Notes: generated by a model not told the origin, from the sequence alone. A stretch of 64,000 nucleotides of DNA from Mycobacteroides franklinii (GCF_002013895.1 NZ_MAFQ01000005.1:186001-250000), one strand, 5' to 3'. Positions 25,536 to 34,240 are shown, counted from the stretch's first letter. Program-made: numbers and translations.

Positions 25536-26511
25536 GGGAACGTTCCTGGCTGGTTGCCTGGATATCTCCATCTTCCGGCTGGGCCAGTGTGCTGACAACC
25601 GTTGATCTCTGGACGCCCTCGAACAACTTGGTGCGAATGGTCGACACGGAGTGCGGAAGCCAGACGGCTTGAATGGGAACCAAAGGAGGATTGACGATCT
25701 CGATCACCCGCACCTTGCGGTGATAGAGGTCCCCGGGGTCGTCGGTGACGAAGGCGCAGTGATCGGGGTGCGCGAGCACAGCCGTGTGCGGTGGAGTGCC
25801 TTGTACCGGATTGATCAGCAGGCGGGGCTCGAAACCGCTTCGGCGGCAGTGTGAAACCAATAGGTCGGTGTAAAAGGAATGACGCGGCGGAGCCCACACC
25901 ACGATGGGGTACTCGGCGATTTCGGCAATGTTGACACGCTCCTGTGCGGCGAGCGGGTGCGACTGCACGACGGCGATACGCAGTGGTTGGTAGAGCAGAG
26001 TGTCGGTGGCCAAGTCGGTGGGCATATCGATCCCGCGGCGTAACGCCAGGTCAAGCGAGCCATCGAGCAGACCATCGCGCATGGTGCTCGGAAAGACCTG
26101 TCGCACGGTGATCGACACCGCGGGGTCGCTGGTGACCGCCGGCTCGATGATCCGGTAGACCTCTTCTCCGGAAATGGCGGGCGAATGCCCAATGACAAAG
26201 GCCCGCTGTGGATCTGAGAGGTTGCGTGTGGCGTTGGCCAGCACGCGTATCCCGGCGAGAAGCGGTTTTGCGCCGGTATACAGCTCGTGACCGGCGTCGG
26301 TCAGCTGCAGGCTGCGTTGCGCACGCGAAAACAGCGCGACACCGAGATCTCGTTCCAGTTGACGTATTGCCGACGATAACGCCTGCTGGGTGATGAATAG
26401 CTGCGCCGCGGCGGCCGCCAGCGTCGGGGCCTCTGCGGCCACCACGAACTGAAACAATCGCCGGGAATCCAGCAAGTCTGCCAGCGAACTACCCTCGGCC
26501 ATCCCGCTCAT
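25507..26511 (-). CDS. LysR family transcriptional regulator
   Basis: 334 residues. Winged HTH over about residues 15-70 (LFQFVVAAEAPTLAAAAAQL, ITQQALSSAIRQLERDLGVALF), then a periplasmic-binding-type effector domain. Start ATG begins MSGMAEGSS; TTG codons 6 and 12 nt upstream are possible. It is divergent from an SDR gene, with an inverted repeat in between, the usual LysR-target layout, and overlaps the phosphoribosyltransferase gene it precedes. Confidence 0.85.
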   Translation of the reverse strand: MSGMAEGSSLADLLDSRRLFQFVVAAEAPTLAAAAAQLFITQQALSSAIRQLERDLGVALFSRAQRSLQLTDAGHELYTGAKPLLAGIRVLANATRNLSDPQRAFVIGHSPAISGEEVYRIIEPAVTSDPAVSITVRQVFPSTMRDGLLDGSLDLALRRGIDMPTDLATDTLLYQPLRIAVVQSHPLAAQERVNIAEIAEYPIVVWAPPRHSFYTDLLVSHCRRSGFEPRLLINPVQGTPPHTAVLAHPDHCAFVTDDPGDLYHRKVRVIEIVNPPLVPIQAVWLPHSVSTIRTKLFEGVQRSTVVSTLAQPEDGDIQATSQERSHVTHTSDVQ

Positions 26512-26529
26512 CTGCAATGACAACTCCTA

Positions 26530-26545
26530 CTTGTGTTTATACAAG
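26530..26545. promoter_or_regulatory. inverted repeat between LysR and SDR genes
   Basis: CTTGT-GTTTAT-ACAAG; 5-bp arms with T-N-A character, 19 bp before the LysR ATG in an A/T-rich promoter region. Candidate LysR binding site. Confidence 0.4.
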
Positions 26546-26659
26546 AATAATGTGGTTTGCCCTTGTGCTAGCTAAACCTACGATTTTGTATGGAGATGTG
26601 GGTAACCATGGAGCCCACTCGCAAAGGACGACTCCACGCAGGAAAAGGGAGATAATCGA

Positions 26660-27433
26660 GTGACGGATCATTCACTAAATGGTAAGACAGTACTCATCAC
26701 AGGTGGTGGCAAGAATCTGGGTGGGCTGATCGCTCGGGATCTCGCCGCCAACGGAGCCGGGGCAGTCGCGATCCACTACAACAGCCCGTCGAGCAAGGAT
26801 GCCGCGGACGAAACCGTGGCCGCCATCCAGGCGACCGGCGCCAAGGCGGTGGCGTTCCAGGGCGACCTGACCACTGGAGACGCGGTAAGCAAACTCTTCG
26901 CGGATACCGTTGCCGCGGTGGGCCGGCCCGATATTGCGATCAACACGGTCGGCAAGGTGATCAAGAAGCCGTTCACCGAAATCACCGAGGAAGAGTACGA
27001 CTCGGCCAGTGCGGTCAATGCCAAATCGGCGTTCCTGTTCCTCAAGGAGGCGGGGAAACATGTCAACGACAACGGCAAGATCGTCACGCTCGTGACATCA
27101 CTGCTGGGCGCCTACACCCCCTTCTATGCGGCATACGCGGGAACCAAGGCACCCGTCGAACACTTCACCCGTGCCGCCTCGAAGGAATATGGGGAGCGCG
27201 GTATTTCGGTGACAGCGGTAGGGCCGGGCCCGATGGACACGCCCTTCTTCTACCCCGCGGAGGGTGAAGATGCCGTGGCGTACCACAAGACTGCCGCCGC
27301 GCTGTCTCCGTTCTCCAAAACCGGACTCACCGATATCGAGGACATCGCCCCGTTCATCCGGTTCCTGGTCAGCGACGGCTGGTGGATCACCGGGCAGACC
27401 ATCCTGATCAACGGCGGCTACACCACCAAGTAG
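26660..27433 (+). CDS. short-chain dehydrogenase/reductase
   Basis: 257 residues from a GTG start. Cofactor loop ITGGGKNLGGLIARD, Asn in INTVGKV (replacing the usual NNAG), catalytic YAGTK, Ser in LVTSLLGAY, and a C-terminal WWITGQTILINGGYTTK. Probably the target of the divergent LysR regulator. Substrate unknown. Abuts a convergent membrane-protein gene with no gap. Confidence 0.85.
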   Translation: MTDHSLNGKTVLITGGGKNLGGLIARDLAANGAGAVAIHYNSPSSKDAADETVAAIQATGAKAVAFQGDLTTGDAVSKLFADTVAAVGRPDIAINTVGKVIKKPFTEITEEEYDSASAVNAKSAFLFLKEAGKHVNDNGKIVTLVTSLLGAYTPFYAAYAGTKAPVEHFTRAASKEYGERGISVTAVGPGPMDTPFFYPAEGEDAVAYHKTAAALSPFSKTGLTDIEDIAPFIRFLVSDGWWITGQTILINGGYTTK

Positions 27434-27847
27434 TCACTGTTGCGATAGCGACTCCGTCCGGGACGTCGGAGTCGCTGGAGCTGGCCGCCGTACGTACTTG
27501 GTGAGTAAGACACTCGCCAATGCGACGGCGGCCAGTTCTGTCAGCACACTGATCACCGCATACGGAGCCGGGGTCCAACCGCGTTCGGAGAAGCCGAACA
27601 GGCCGACGGTGCGGGACAGCGCGAACGCCACGAGTGCCCCGGCCGAGCCCAGACCTGCCGCCGCGACCGTCCAATCGGGTGCACCCACCACGATCAGGAC
27701 GGCCATCGCGAAGAAGGCGGCGGCCTGCACCAGGAACGCGGGGCCGATGGTCGGAATATGTTGGTAACCATGCATATACAGGTATGCGTGAGCATATCCG
27801 CTGACGGCCAACGCCATGGCCAGCGCGAGACGATACGTGATGTTCAT
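27434..27847 (-). CDS. membrane protein, last gene of ECF sigma operon
   Basis: 137 residues with four predicted membrane helices (LALAMALAVSGYAHAYLYM; AFFAMAVLIVVGA; AAAGLGSAGALVAFAL; YAVISVLTELAAVALASVLL). The start is the ATG overlapping the upstream metallophosphoesterase stop (ATGA). No named family recognised. The His- and Tyr-rich first loop (HAYLYMHGYQH) might bind metal, which would suit the cupredoxin in the same operon; this is speculative. Confidence 0.75.
   Translation of the reverse strand: MNITYRLALAMALAVSGYAHAYLYMHGYQHIPTIGPAFLVQAAAFFAMAVLIVVGAPDWTVAAAGLGSAGALVAFALSRTVGLFGFSERGWTPAPYAVISVLTELAAVALASVLLTKYVRRPAPATPTSRTESLSQQ
27447..27476. terminator. hairpin at convergent gene junction
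   Basis: AGCGACTCCG pairs with CGGAGTCGCT, a 10-bp stem and 10-nt loop, 13 bp past the SDR stop. It lies inside the last codons of the convergent membrane-protein gene. Confidence 0.55.
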
Positions 27848-28773
27848 GTCAGCTTGTCCTCCTTGATGGCAAGGGCCTGGCTGCCCTTCAGGTAGCTCAC
27901 CTCGCGGATGCCGAGGATGTCGTGCAGTTGACCGGCGGGCAGCGTCACCGGCTTGGGGGCCGGGCCGTCGCCCGGTTTGGGCAGGGGGTACGCCGTTGTG
28001 GTCCCGCTGTAGAAGGTGATGTTTCCTTCGGTCTTGGTAAACAATTGGTGCACATGGCCGTTCAGGCATGTCACCGATGCGAACCGCTTCATGTAGCTCA
28101 GGGCCTGCGCGGAATCGTCGGTACCCCAGCCCCATTCGGGATACATGGCGAACAGTGGGATGTGGCTGAACACGATGATCGGGGTGTCCGAGGAAAGGGA
28201 AGCAAGGTCCCTTTCGATGAACTCCAGCTGGTCGTTGCCCAGATGCCCGAGCTTCTTCAGGTTGAGGGTGTTGACCAGTCCGATGACGTGCACCCCCGCG
28301 ATGTCGAAGCTGTACCACCCGTCGCCGCGGGTGCCATTGCCGAATACGTTGCGATACTTCTGCCCGGCATCGTCGACCGAATCATGTTCTCCCGGAACCG
28401 TGAACACGTGTGGTGTGCTGAGTCCGGACAGCATCTGTTTGACCTGATCGAACTGTGCATCGGTGGCCAGATGCGTGAGATCGCCGGTGTGAATCACGAA
28501 ATCCGGGGTGTAGCCCAGATTGTTGATCTGGTTGATCGCATGGCCAAAGGAATCGACGACGTTCGAGTTGGCCGTCCCGTTGAATCCGATATGACTGTCA
28601 CTGATCTGCGCGAAGCGCAGTGTTGGGCGTGTGGTCGCGGCAGCTTGCGAACCCGCCACATGCGAGATCACCTCCCCACCAGCCACTGTCAACGCGACGG
28701 CGGCACCGAACCAGGCGGTGTGCCGAATCAGCTGGCGGCGGGACATGTGTTGCGGATCTTGTTCGTCGGTCAT
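27844..28773 (-). CDS. Tat-exported metallophosphoesterase (calcineurin-like)
   Basis: 309 residues. A twin-arginine signal (MSRRQLIRHTAWFGAAVAL) is followed by metallophosphatase motifs: FAQISDSHIG, VIHTGDLTHLA, VPGEHDSVD, VFSHIPLF and LNGHVHQLF. The GEHD motif replaces the common GNHD, so Glu stands at the Asn metal ligand position. Export by Tat implies folding with metals in the cytoplasm. Third-from-last step of the sigma operon: ATGA overlaps at both ends. Confidence 0.88.
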   Translation of the reverse strand: MTDEQDPQHMSRRQLIRHTAWFGAAVALTVAGGEVISHVAGSQAAATTRPTLRFAQISDSHIGFNGTANSNVVDSFGHAINQINNLGYTPDFVIHTGDLTHLATDAQFDQVKQMLSGLSTPHVFTVPGEHDSVDDAGQKYRNVFGNGTRGDGWYSFDIAGVHVIGLVNTLNLKKLGHLGNDQLEFIERDLASLSSDTPIIVFSHIPLFAMYPEWGWGTDDSAQALSYMKRFASVTCLNGHVHQLFTKTEGNITFYSGTTTAYPLPKPGDGPAPKPVTLPAGQLHDILGIREVSYLKGSQALAIKEDKLT

Positions 28774-29240
28774 TGCACTACCACCGTCGCCTTCATGAAT
28801 GGATGAATCCCGCACACGTACTTGTAGGTGCCCGCCTTGGTGAACTGGTAGGAGAACGTGCCCTGCGCGTCCATCCCGGGTGAGCGGAACGCGCCGTCCT
28901 CGGACACCACGTTGTGGGGCTCTTCGTCTTTGTTGGTCCAGGTGACGGTGGTGCCCGCGGGCACGGTCAACGTGGGGGGATTGAAGGCGAAGTTCTCGAT
29001 GTTGACCGCGGGTCCCGTCGGGGCCGGGGCTGAGGGAGCGCCTGTGGTTGTCGGCATAGAAGTCATGCCCGGCATTCCCGACATGGCGTGACCCTGCATG
29101 CCCGGCGTCCCACTGGCATCGGAGGCGACCGTGATGGACAGCGGTGCATCCGGTGTCGTGCCGGCACCACTGGAACACGCCGCGAGCGGGATCGCTATCG
29201 CCGCGGCGACCGCGGCACAGCGCAACGAAGACAAAGACAT
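28770..29240 (-). CDS. cupredoxin-domain lipoprotein
   Basis: 156 residues from the ATG with AAAGGGG just upstream. Lipobox IPLAACSSG gives a lipid-anchored extracytoplasmic protein. After a Met/His-rich linker (MQGHAMSGMPGMTSM), suitable for binding Cu(I), comes a plastocyanin-like domain: TVTWTNKDEEPHNVV with the first His, then TYKYVCGIHPFMKATVVV with Cys, His and Met ligands of a type 1 copper centre. Likely an electron carrier or copper sensor working with the Rieske protein encoded just before it. Confidence 0.88.
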   Translation of the reverse strand: MSLSSLRCAAVAAAIAIPLAACSSGAGTTPDAPLSITVASDASGTPGMQGHAMSGMPGMTSMPTTTGAPSAPAPTGPAVNIENFAFNPPTLTVPAGTTVTWTNKDEEPHNVVSEDGAFRSPGMDAQGTFSYQFTKAGTYKYVCGIHPFMKATVVVQ

Positions 29241-29317
29241 GGTGCCCCTTTCCATGAACGAGTCCGCGGTGAGTCGCGGACCACCGCACAGAGATAGGGG
29301 CGGGGGTTACAGCCGAA

Positions 29318-30013
29318 CTACACCGGACGGTCCGGTGCGAACACCTCGATGTGACCGTCGGCCTCACGTACCTCCAACGTGGGCAGCGGCTTTGGTGCGA
29401 TGGGCAATTGGTGCGTGATGACCCGTCCATCGGTGGTGAACGATGTGGTGTGACACGGGCATTGCAGCCGGTCGTGGGCCCCGTCGAACCAGAGTTTGCA
29501 GCCCTGGTGGGTGCAGACACCGGAGACCGCCTCGACCCGGCCGCCTACCCGGCGCACGAACCCGTTGACAAACCCGAGGTCGAAGGGATGCACCGCACCG
29601 TCCGGGACAGCACTGCTGGCCGCCACACGTTGCCAACTGCCGGTGTTGGGGACGATCTCGCCCGATTCCTGCTGTGGGTCGGTCTCGGGCTTGGGGTTGA
29701 TCAGACGGTCGGTGGTGACGGCGACCGCGGCGGCGGCTGCGGCAGCGGAGGTGCCGACGAGGACGGTCCGCCGGTTTGGCACCTGCCACCGGTTTTGCCC
29801 GGAAGGCGCTGGGGTATCACCCATCTGTTCGGCTAGGCGGCTCTGTAGATCGGCGAGGAAATCTTGGCTCGGTGCGTCATCGCCGGGTTGGCTGGCGCGC
29901 AGCTCGATCGCGGTCCGGATCTGTGCTGCCTCGAAATCATCGGGACGGAAGGCCTTGGGCCGGCGACCCCGGAGCAGGTCGTCGACATAGCGGCGCAGCC
30001 CACGCGGATTCAT
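29318..30013 (-). CDS. Rieske [2Fe-2S] protein with anti-sigma-like N-terminal region
   Basis: 231 residues. The first ~80 are charged and helical (RYVDDLLRGRRPKAFRPDDF, IRTAIELRASQPG) and look like a cytosolic sigma-binding region. Next comes RRTVLVGTSAAAAAAAVAV, a Tat-like anchor. The exported C-terminal Rieske domain has CTHQGCKLWF and CPCHTTSF, with both Cys-His pairs. The start overlaps the sigma factor stop (ATGA). The topology of an inner domain, one helix and an outer redox cluster is that of a transmembrane anti-sigma factor that could read extracytoplasmic redox state. The role is inferred. Confidence 0.82.
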   Translation of the reverse strand: MNPRGLRRYVDDLLRGRRPKAFRPDDFEAAQIRTAIELRASQPGDDAPSQDFLADLQSRLAEQMGDTPAPSGQNRWQVPNRRTVLVGTSAAAAAAAVAVTTDRLINPKPETDPQQESGEIVPNTGSWQRVAASSAVPDGAVHPFDLGFVNGFVRRVGGRVEAVSGVCTHQGCKLWFDGAHDRLQCPCHTTSFTTDGRVITHQLPIAPKPLPTLEVREADGHIEVFAPDRPV

Positions 30014-30567
30014 GACAGGTCCTGTTCGTTGATCTGGGCGGCCAGACGCAATGCCCGATGCTGCAGCACCTTGGCGTTGGCGACGGTGACACCCATCTTC
30101 GCGGCGGACTCCTTGATCGAACAGCTTTGCAGGAAACGCAGTTCCAGAATTCGACGATAGTTGTCCGGTAGTGCGTCCAGTACCGCTCGCGCATGTTGCG
30201 GCGCGGTGCTGATGGACTCCTCGGCCTCGGGAGGTCGGTCGGCGATGTCCTGCATGTCGGGGATCGAGGTGATCTCGCGCCCCAGCGTCTCGCGCCAATG
30301 TGCGGCCAGGACTGTGCGCGCGGTCGTCCGCAGGTAAGCCCGTACCTCGGCCTTGGTTACGGTGAGGCGTAGCGGGCGCAGGGCGGCAAGAAACACCTCG
30401 GCCGTCAGGTCCTCGGCGTCAGGTCTGTTACCCACCCGCGCGTAGATGGTGCGGTAGACCCAGACGACATTGTCTTCGTATACGGACTGCCAGTTGGCAT
30501 AGTGATCGCCGCCCGTCGGAACGGCCCGTAGGCCGCGCCGGGCGGTGGGATCACGTTGCGTCATCAC
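30010..30567 (-). CDS. ECF RNA polymerase sigma factor
   Basis: 185 residues. Region 2 (YEDNVVWVYRTIYARVGNRP, DAEDLTAEVFLAAL) and region 4 (ALPDNYRRILELRFLQSCSI, KESAAKMGVTVANAKVLQHRA) are clear. First gene of a five-gene operon whose genes all overlap by 4 nt except the cupredoxin, which is spaced 77 bp from the Rieske gene. It probably directs transcription of its own operon. Confidence 0.92.
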   Translation of the reverse strand: MMTQRDPTARRGLRAVPTGGDHYANWQSVYEDNVVWVYRTIYARVGNRPDAEDLTAEVFLAALRPLRLTVTKAEVRAYLRTTARTVLAAHWRETLGREITSIPDMQDIADRPPEAEESISTAPQHARAVLDALPDNYRRILELRFLQSCSIKESAAKMGVTVANAKVLQHRALRLAAQINEQDLS

Positions 30568-30704
30568 CGTCGGTTGGTCCCGTCCCCGCAGTGTCCGTCG
30601 AGTCCTGTAGGTCCTCGAGGGCAGTTGGATATCTACCCCTGAAGAAGTAGTGCCGGTGGTTACACGATGCCGACGGCCATTTGGTTCGGGGTAGCGTCAC
30701 GGGG

Positions 30705-31904
30705 ATGACGGGTGCTCTCGATGGGATCCGGGTGCTGGAACTGGGCACTCTGATCGCCGGGCCTTTCGCGGGCCGCTTACTCGGGGATATGGGTGCCGAG
30801 GTGCTCAAGATCGAGCCGCCCGGTGCGCCGGACCCGCTGCGGACATGGGGGCAGGCCGAGGTCGACGGACACCACGTGTTCTGGACGGTGCACGCACGCA
30901 ACAAGAAGGCCATCACCCTGGATCTGCGGATCGAGGCCGGGCGCGCACTGTTTCTCGATCTCGTCGGACAGTCGGATGTGATCGTCGAAAACTTCCGGCC
31001 CGGCACGTTGGAGAAATGGGGTCTGGGCTATGACGTCCTGGCCGAACGCAACGAGGGCATCATCCTGGTTCGTGTCTCCGGGTACGGGCAGACAGGCCCG
31101 GACGCGCACAAGGCCGGATACGCATCGGTGGCCGAGGCCGCCAGTGGTCTGCGGCATCTCAACGGTTTTCCCGGTGGTCCGCCGCCCCGGATGGCGCTCT
31201 CGATCGGCGATACTCTCGCCGGCATGTTCGCGGCTCAAGGGGCGCTTGCCGCGCTGTACCGGCGGACCGTCACCGGCCGGGGGCAGATCGTCGACACGGC
31301 GCTCACCGAGAGTTGTTTGGCCGTACAGGAATCGACCATCCCCGACTATGACGTAGGTGGGGTGGTGCGGGGGCCGTCGGGCACCCGGCTGGAGGGCATC
31401 GCGCCGTCGAACATCTATCAGAGCGCCGATGGCAGCTGGGTGGTCATCGCCGCCAACCAGGACACCGTCTTTCGCAGACTGTGCGAGGCGATGGACCAAC
31501 CGGAACTGAGCTCCGATGAACGTTTCGCCGATCATATTGCCCGCGGGCGTAATCAGGACGAGCTGGATGCGATCATCGCCGGGTGGGCGGCACGGCGCGT
31601 ACCCGCGGACATCATCGATGTGCTCAGCGCCGCCGGGGTGATCGCGGGTCCCATCAACACCGTCGCCGATGTGGTGCAGGACCCGCAACTCAAGGCGCGG
31701 GAAATGCTCGTCGAGCATTTCGATGAACGCCTCGGCCGCTCGGTGCTGGGGCCGGGCGTGGTCCCGGTGCTGTCCGAATCGCCGGGCGGTGTCCGCAGCG
31801 CCGGCCCGGCCCGGCCGGGTCAGCACAACGAGGACGTCTATGTGCGGCTGTTGGGCAGGAGCGCCGCGGAAATCGAGTCGCTACGGGTGCAGGGGGTGCT
31901 GTGA
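30705..31904 (+). CDS. CaiB/BaiF family CoA transferase
   Basis: 399 residues. Type III CoA-transferase features: LDGIRVLELGTLIAGPFAGRLLGDMGAEVLKIE split by normal family spacing, NKKAITLDL, IVENFRPGTLEKWGL with the following region, and the catalytic Asp in IGDTLAG. It moves CoA between carboxylic acids. Start ATG begins MTGALDG. The downstream lyase start overlaps its stop (TGATG), so the pair likely acts on one CoA-thioester pathway. Confidence 0.9.
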   Translation: MTGALDGIRVLELGTLIAGPFAGRLLGDMGAEVLKIEPPGAPDPLRTWGQAEVDGHHVFWTVHARNKKAITLDLRIEAGRALFLDLVGQSDVIVENFRPGTLEKWGLGYDVLAERNEGIILVRVSGYGQTGPDAHKAGYASVAEAASGLRHLNGFPGGPPPRMALSIGDTLAGMFAAQGALAALYRRTVTGRGQIVDTALTESCLAVQESTIPDYDVGGVVRGPSGTRLEGIAPSNIYQSADGSWVVIAANQDTVFRRLCEAMDQPELSSDERFADHIARGRNQDELDAIIAGWAARRVPADIIDVLSAAGVIAGPINTVADVVQDPQLKAREMLVEHFDERLGRSVLGPGVVPVLSESPGGVRSAGPARPGQHNEDVYVRLLGRSAAEIESLRVQGVL

Positions 31905-32836
31905 TGGCGACGAGCCTGTTGGGCACGGAGCATGTGCAGCAGCCCGCGCACGTCACCATCCGCGAGGTGTTGTTGCGGGATGGACTACAGCTCGAGGCGC
32001 CGATCTCGTTGGCGGACAAGCTCAAGTTGCTCGACGCCATCGCGGCGACGGGTGTGCGGGAGGTCGAGGCCACCGCGTTTGTGTCACCCACCAAGATGCC
32101 GGCGCTGGCCGACGCGGCCGAACTTGCGGCGCAGCTGCATCATTACCCGGATATCGAGTTCTCGGCACTCGTCGCCAGCCCCAACGGCGCCAAGCGTGCT
32201 CTGGCGGCGGGATTCACCTCACTGGAGTACGTGGTCTCGGCCGCGGACGGACACAGCCGTGCCAATGTCGGAACCAGCAGTGCCGAGGCCACCGCACGCA
32301 TCGAGGAGATCGTGGCGCTGGCACGTGATGCTGCTGCGACGGTGGAGGTGATCGTCGCGTGCTCATGGGACTGCCCGTTCGATGGTCCCACCCCGGAACA
32401 TCGGGTGCTCGACATCGTGCAGCGCGCCCGGGACTGGGGCGTCGACCGCTACGCCCTGGCCGACACCATCGGCACCACCACCCCGCGCCGCGTAGCGAAT
32501 CTCGTTGCGGCGGTGAGCCCGATCGTCGGCGATGCACCCCTAGGTGCGCATTTCCACAACACCCGCGGATCCGGTCTGGCCAGTGCCTATGCGGCTGTGC
32601 AAGCCGGAGTGAGGCGACTGGATTCCTCGATCGGCGGGTTGGGAGGCTGCCCGTTCGCGCCGGGGGCAACCGGCAATATCGCCACCGAGGATTTGGTGTA
32701 TCTGTTGCGGGATAGCGGTGTCGACGTCGACGTCGATCTTGACGCCGCGATCGAGGCCGCGCGGGCGGTGCAGTCGGTGGTCGGACACGAGGTTCCCAGC
32801 GCTTTGCTGCGCGCGGGTGATCGGTTGTCGAGCTAG
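31904..32836 (+). CDS. hydroxymethylglutaryl-CoA lyase family protein
   Basis: 310 residues. DRE-TIM metallolyase: IREVLLRDGLQLE carries the metal-binding Arg-Asp, VEATAFVSPTKMP, the lid GGLGGCPFAPGATGN with the catalytic Cys, and HFHNTRG with metal-binding histidines. Such enzymes split 3-hydroxy-3-methylglutaryl-CoA or related acids into acetyl-CoA and a ketoacid. Paired with the CoA transferase, which probably makes its thioester substrate (compare itaconate or leucine degradation); pathway inferred. Confidence 0.9.
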   Translation: MATSLLGTEHVQQPAHVTIREVLLRDGLQLEAPISLADKLKLLDAIAATGVREVEATAFVSPTKMPALADAAELAAQLHHYPDIEFSALVASPNGAKRALAAGFTSLEYVVSAADGHSRANVGTSSAEATARIEEIVALARDAAATVEVIVACSWDCPFDGPTPEHRVLDIVQRARDWGVDRYALADTIGTTTPRRVANLVAAVSPIVGDAPLGAHFHNTRGSGLASAYAAVQAGVRRLDSSIGGLGGCPFAPGATGNIATEDLVYLLRDSGVDVDVDLDAAIEAARAVQSVVGHEVPSALLRAGDRLSS

Positions 32837-32945
32837 ACCGTTGCGGTCGTACGGGGTTGGGCCCCAGGAATTCGGTGTCCGGGCTGGGCACCGTCACTAA
32901 CTTCCCCGCTTTCCCTTCTGTGGGTGCTGTTAGGTGGTCTAGCTT

Positions 32946-32971
32946 GCTAACTGACTCGCGAGTCAGTTAGC
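32946..32971. promoter_or_regulatory. 26-bp perfect palindrome (TetR-type operator)
   Basis: A perfect dyad centred on CTGACTCGCGAGTCAG (32951-32966), extending five more bases each side. It lies 24 bp before the SRPBCC start codon and is probably bound by the neighbouring TetR protein (33540-34178). Confidence 0.65.
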
Positions 32972-32995
32972 GCTGATTCTTACTCAAGGAGGAGT

Positions 32996-33550
32996 ATGTC
33001 CACACCGGTGCTGATCGGGATCATCGTGGGAGTGTTGGCCCTAGGAGGCTTGCTAGGGGCAGCCGTGCTTTTCGCCCTGGCTTCCGGCGACAACGGGCCG
33101 CGCCGGTTCGGGGTGACGACACCGGGAACCGACTTCTTCGACAAGACGGCATCGTTCGCGGTCACCGCGGAGATCAGCGTGCCCGGGCCCGTCGAGCGGG
33201 TGTGGACCCAGGTCTCAGAGGGCGGCTATCTGGAGAGCATTCCGTTTGTGTCCGGCCCGGTGAGGTCGGGCGACCGGATTGTCACCCGCACTCCACTGTT
33301 GGCCTTCACTGAGAAGGTGGTCCACAGCGAGGAGGGCCGCAAGCTGGTGGCGATCGGGGCGGGTATTTCGGTTCCGTTGGTGCTCAATGCATTTGGCGAA
33401 CGTTGGGAACTTGCGGCCGAGGGAAACAAGGTGCAGGTGCGCTGGACGGTGGGAATCACCCCGAAATGGGTCGGCTGGTTCCCGATGCGCTGGACGGCGT
33501 TCGCGGTTCGCCCCTTCCTGCGGACCTTGTTGTTCTTGGCTATCCGTTAG
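32996..33550 (+). CDS. SRPBCC (START/polyketide-cyclase-like) protein with N-terminal membrane helix
   Basis: 184 residues. A membrane helix (VLIGIIVGVLALGGLLGAAV) anchors a SRPBCC domain: ASFAVTAEISVPGPVERVWT, GPVRSGDRIVTRTPLLAF, and the C-terminal amphipathic helix region. SRPBCC folds hold hydrophobic ligands such as lipids. Excellent ribosome site (AAGGAGGAG). Controlled by the 26-bp palindrome upstream. The end overlaps the convergent TetR gene by 11 bp. Confidence 0.72.
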   Translation: MSTPVLIGIIVGVLALGGLLGAAVLFALASGDNGPRRFGVTTPGTDFFDKTASFAVTAEISVPGPVERVWTQVSEGGYLESIPFVSGPVRSGDRIVTRTPLLAFTEKVVHSEEGRKLVAIGAGISVPLVLNAFGERWELAAEGNKVQVRWTVGITPKWVGWFPMRWTAFAVRPFLRTLLFLAIR

Positions 33551-34178
33551 CGGCCGCGCGTGACAGCGGGACGTCGCCGAGCACGATCCCGCTGAACATG
33601 GTGGCGATCGTGTCGGCGACCTCCGTCATTGTCGTTGCGGGATTATCGGATTCGGCGATGATGCTGTTGGCGGTGACGAACATCGTCATGAGCATGCGGG
33701 CTGCCATGTGCGTGTGCACACCGGCCTTCAGCTCGCCACGGGCGGCGAGGGTTTCCATGAGGGTCACCAGGGGCGGTAGCACGATGGTCTCGTCGATATG
33801 GCGGTAGGTTTCCTCGCCGAGAACCATCGGTGCCTGGCGCATGAGCTCCCGATATGTTCTGTCGCGCAGCGATCGAGACAGATAGACCCATGCGGAGGCC
33901 GCCGCGACTTGTGGGCCGCTTGGGCCGGGCTTGTCCAGTCGGCGGATGGCGGTGGTGACGGTGTCGGCGGTCTCGGTCAGGCATTCGGTGAGCAACGCGG
34001 TGAACATCGCCTGCTTGTCGGAGAAGTGGTAGTAGAACGTACCCTTGCTGACCTCGATGCTGCTGACGATGTCATCGACGGTCACACTGTTGTAGCCGGT
34101 GGTGGTGAAGTGCCGGCGTGCGGAGTTCAGAAGATCGGAGCGGGTCTGTTCTGCGTACATCTGCCGCCGGGTAGCCAT
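33540..34178 (-). CDS. TetR family transcriptional regulator
   Basis: 212 residues. HTH at about residues 12-58 (SDLLNSARRHFTTTGYNSVT, VDDIVSSIEVSKGTFYYHFSDK), followed by the ligand-binding helices. Convergent with the SRPBCC gene, whose promoter holds a long palindrome that this protein may bind. Confidence 0.87.
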   Translation of the reverse strand: MATRRQMYAEQTRSDLLNSARRHFTTTGYNSVTVDDIVSSIEVSKGTFYYHFSDKQAMFTALLTECLTETADTVTTAIRRLDKPGPSGPQVAAASAWVYLSRSLRDRTYRELMRQAPMVLGEETYRHIDETIVLPPLVTLMETLAARGELKAGVHTHMAARMLMTMFVTANSIIAESDNPATTMTEVADTIATMFSGIVLGDVPLSRAAANG

Positions 34179-34240
34179 GCAGGCAGTCTAGTCAGATCCC
34201 GACCCATGGTCAGTTTCTGCACTCCCGGCCGGACGTCCGC

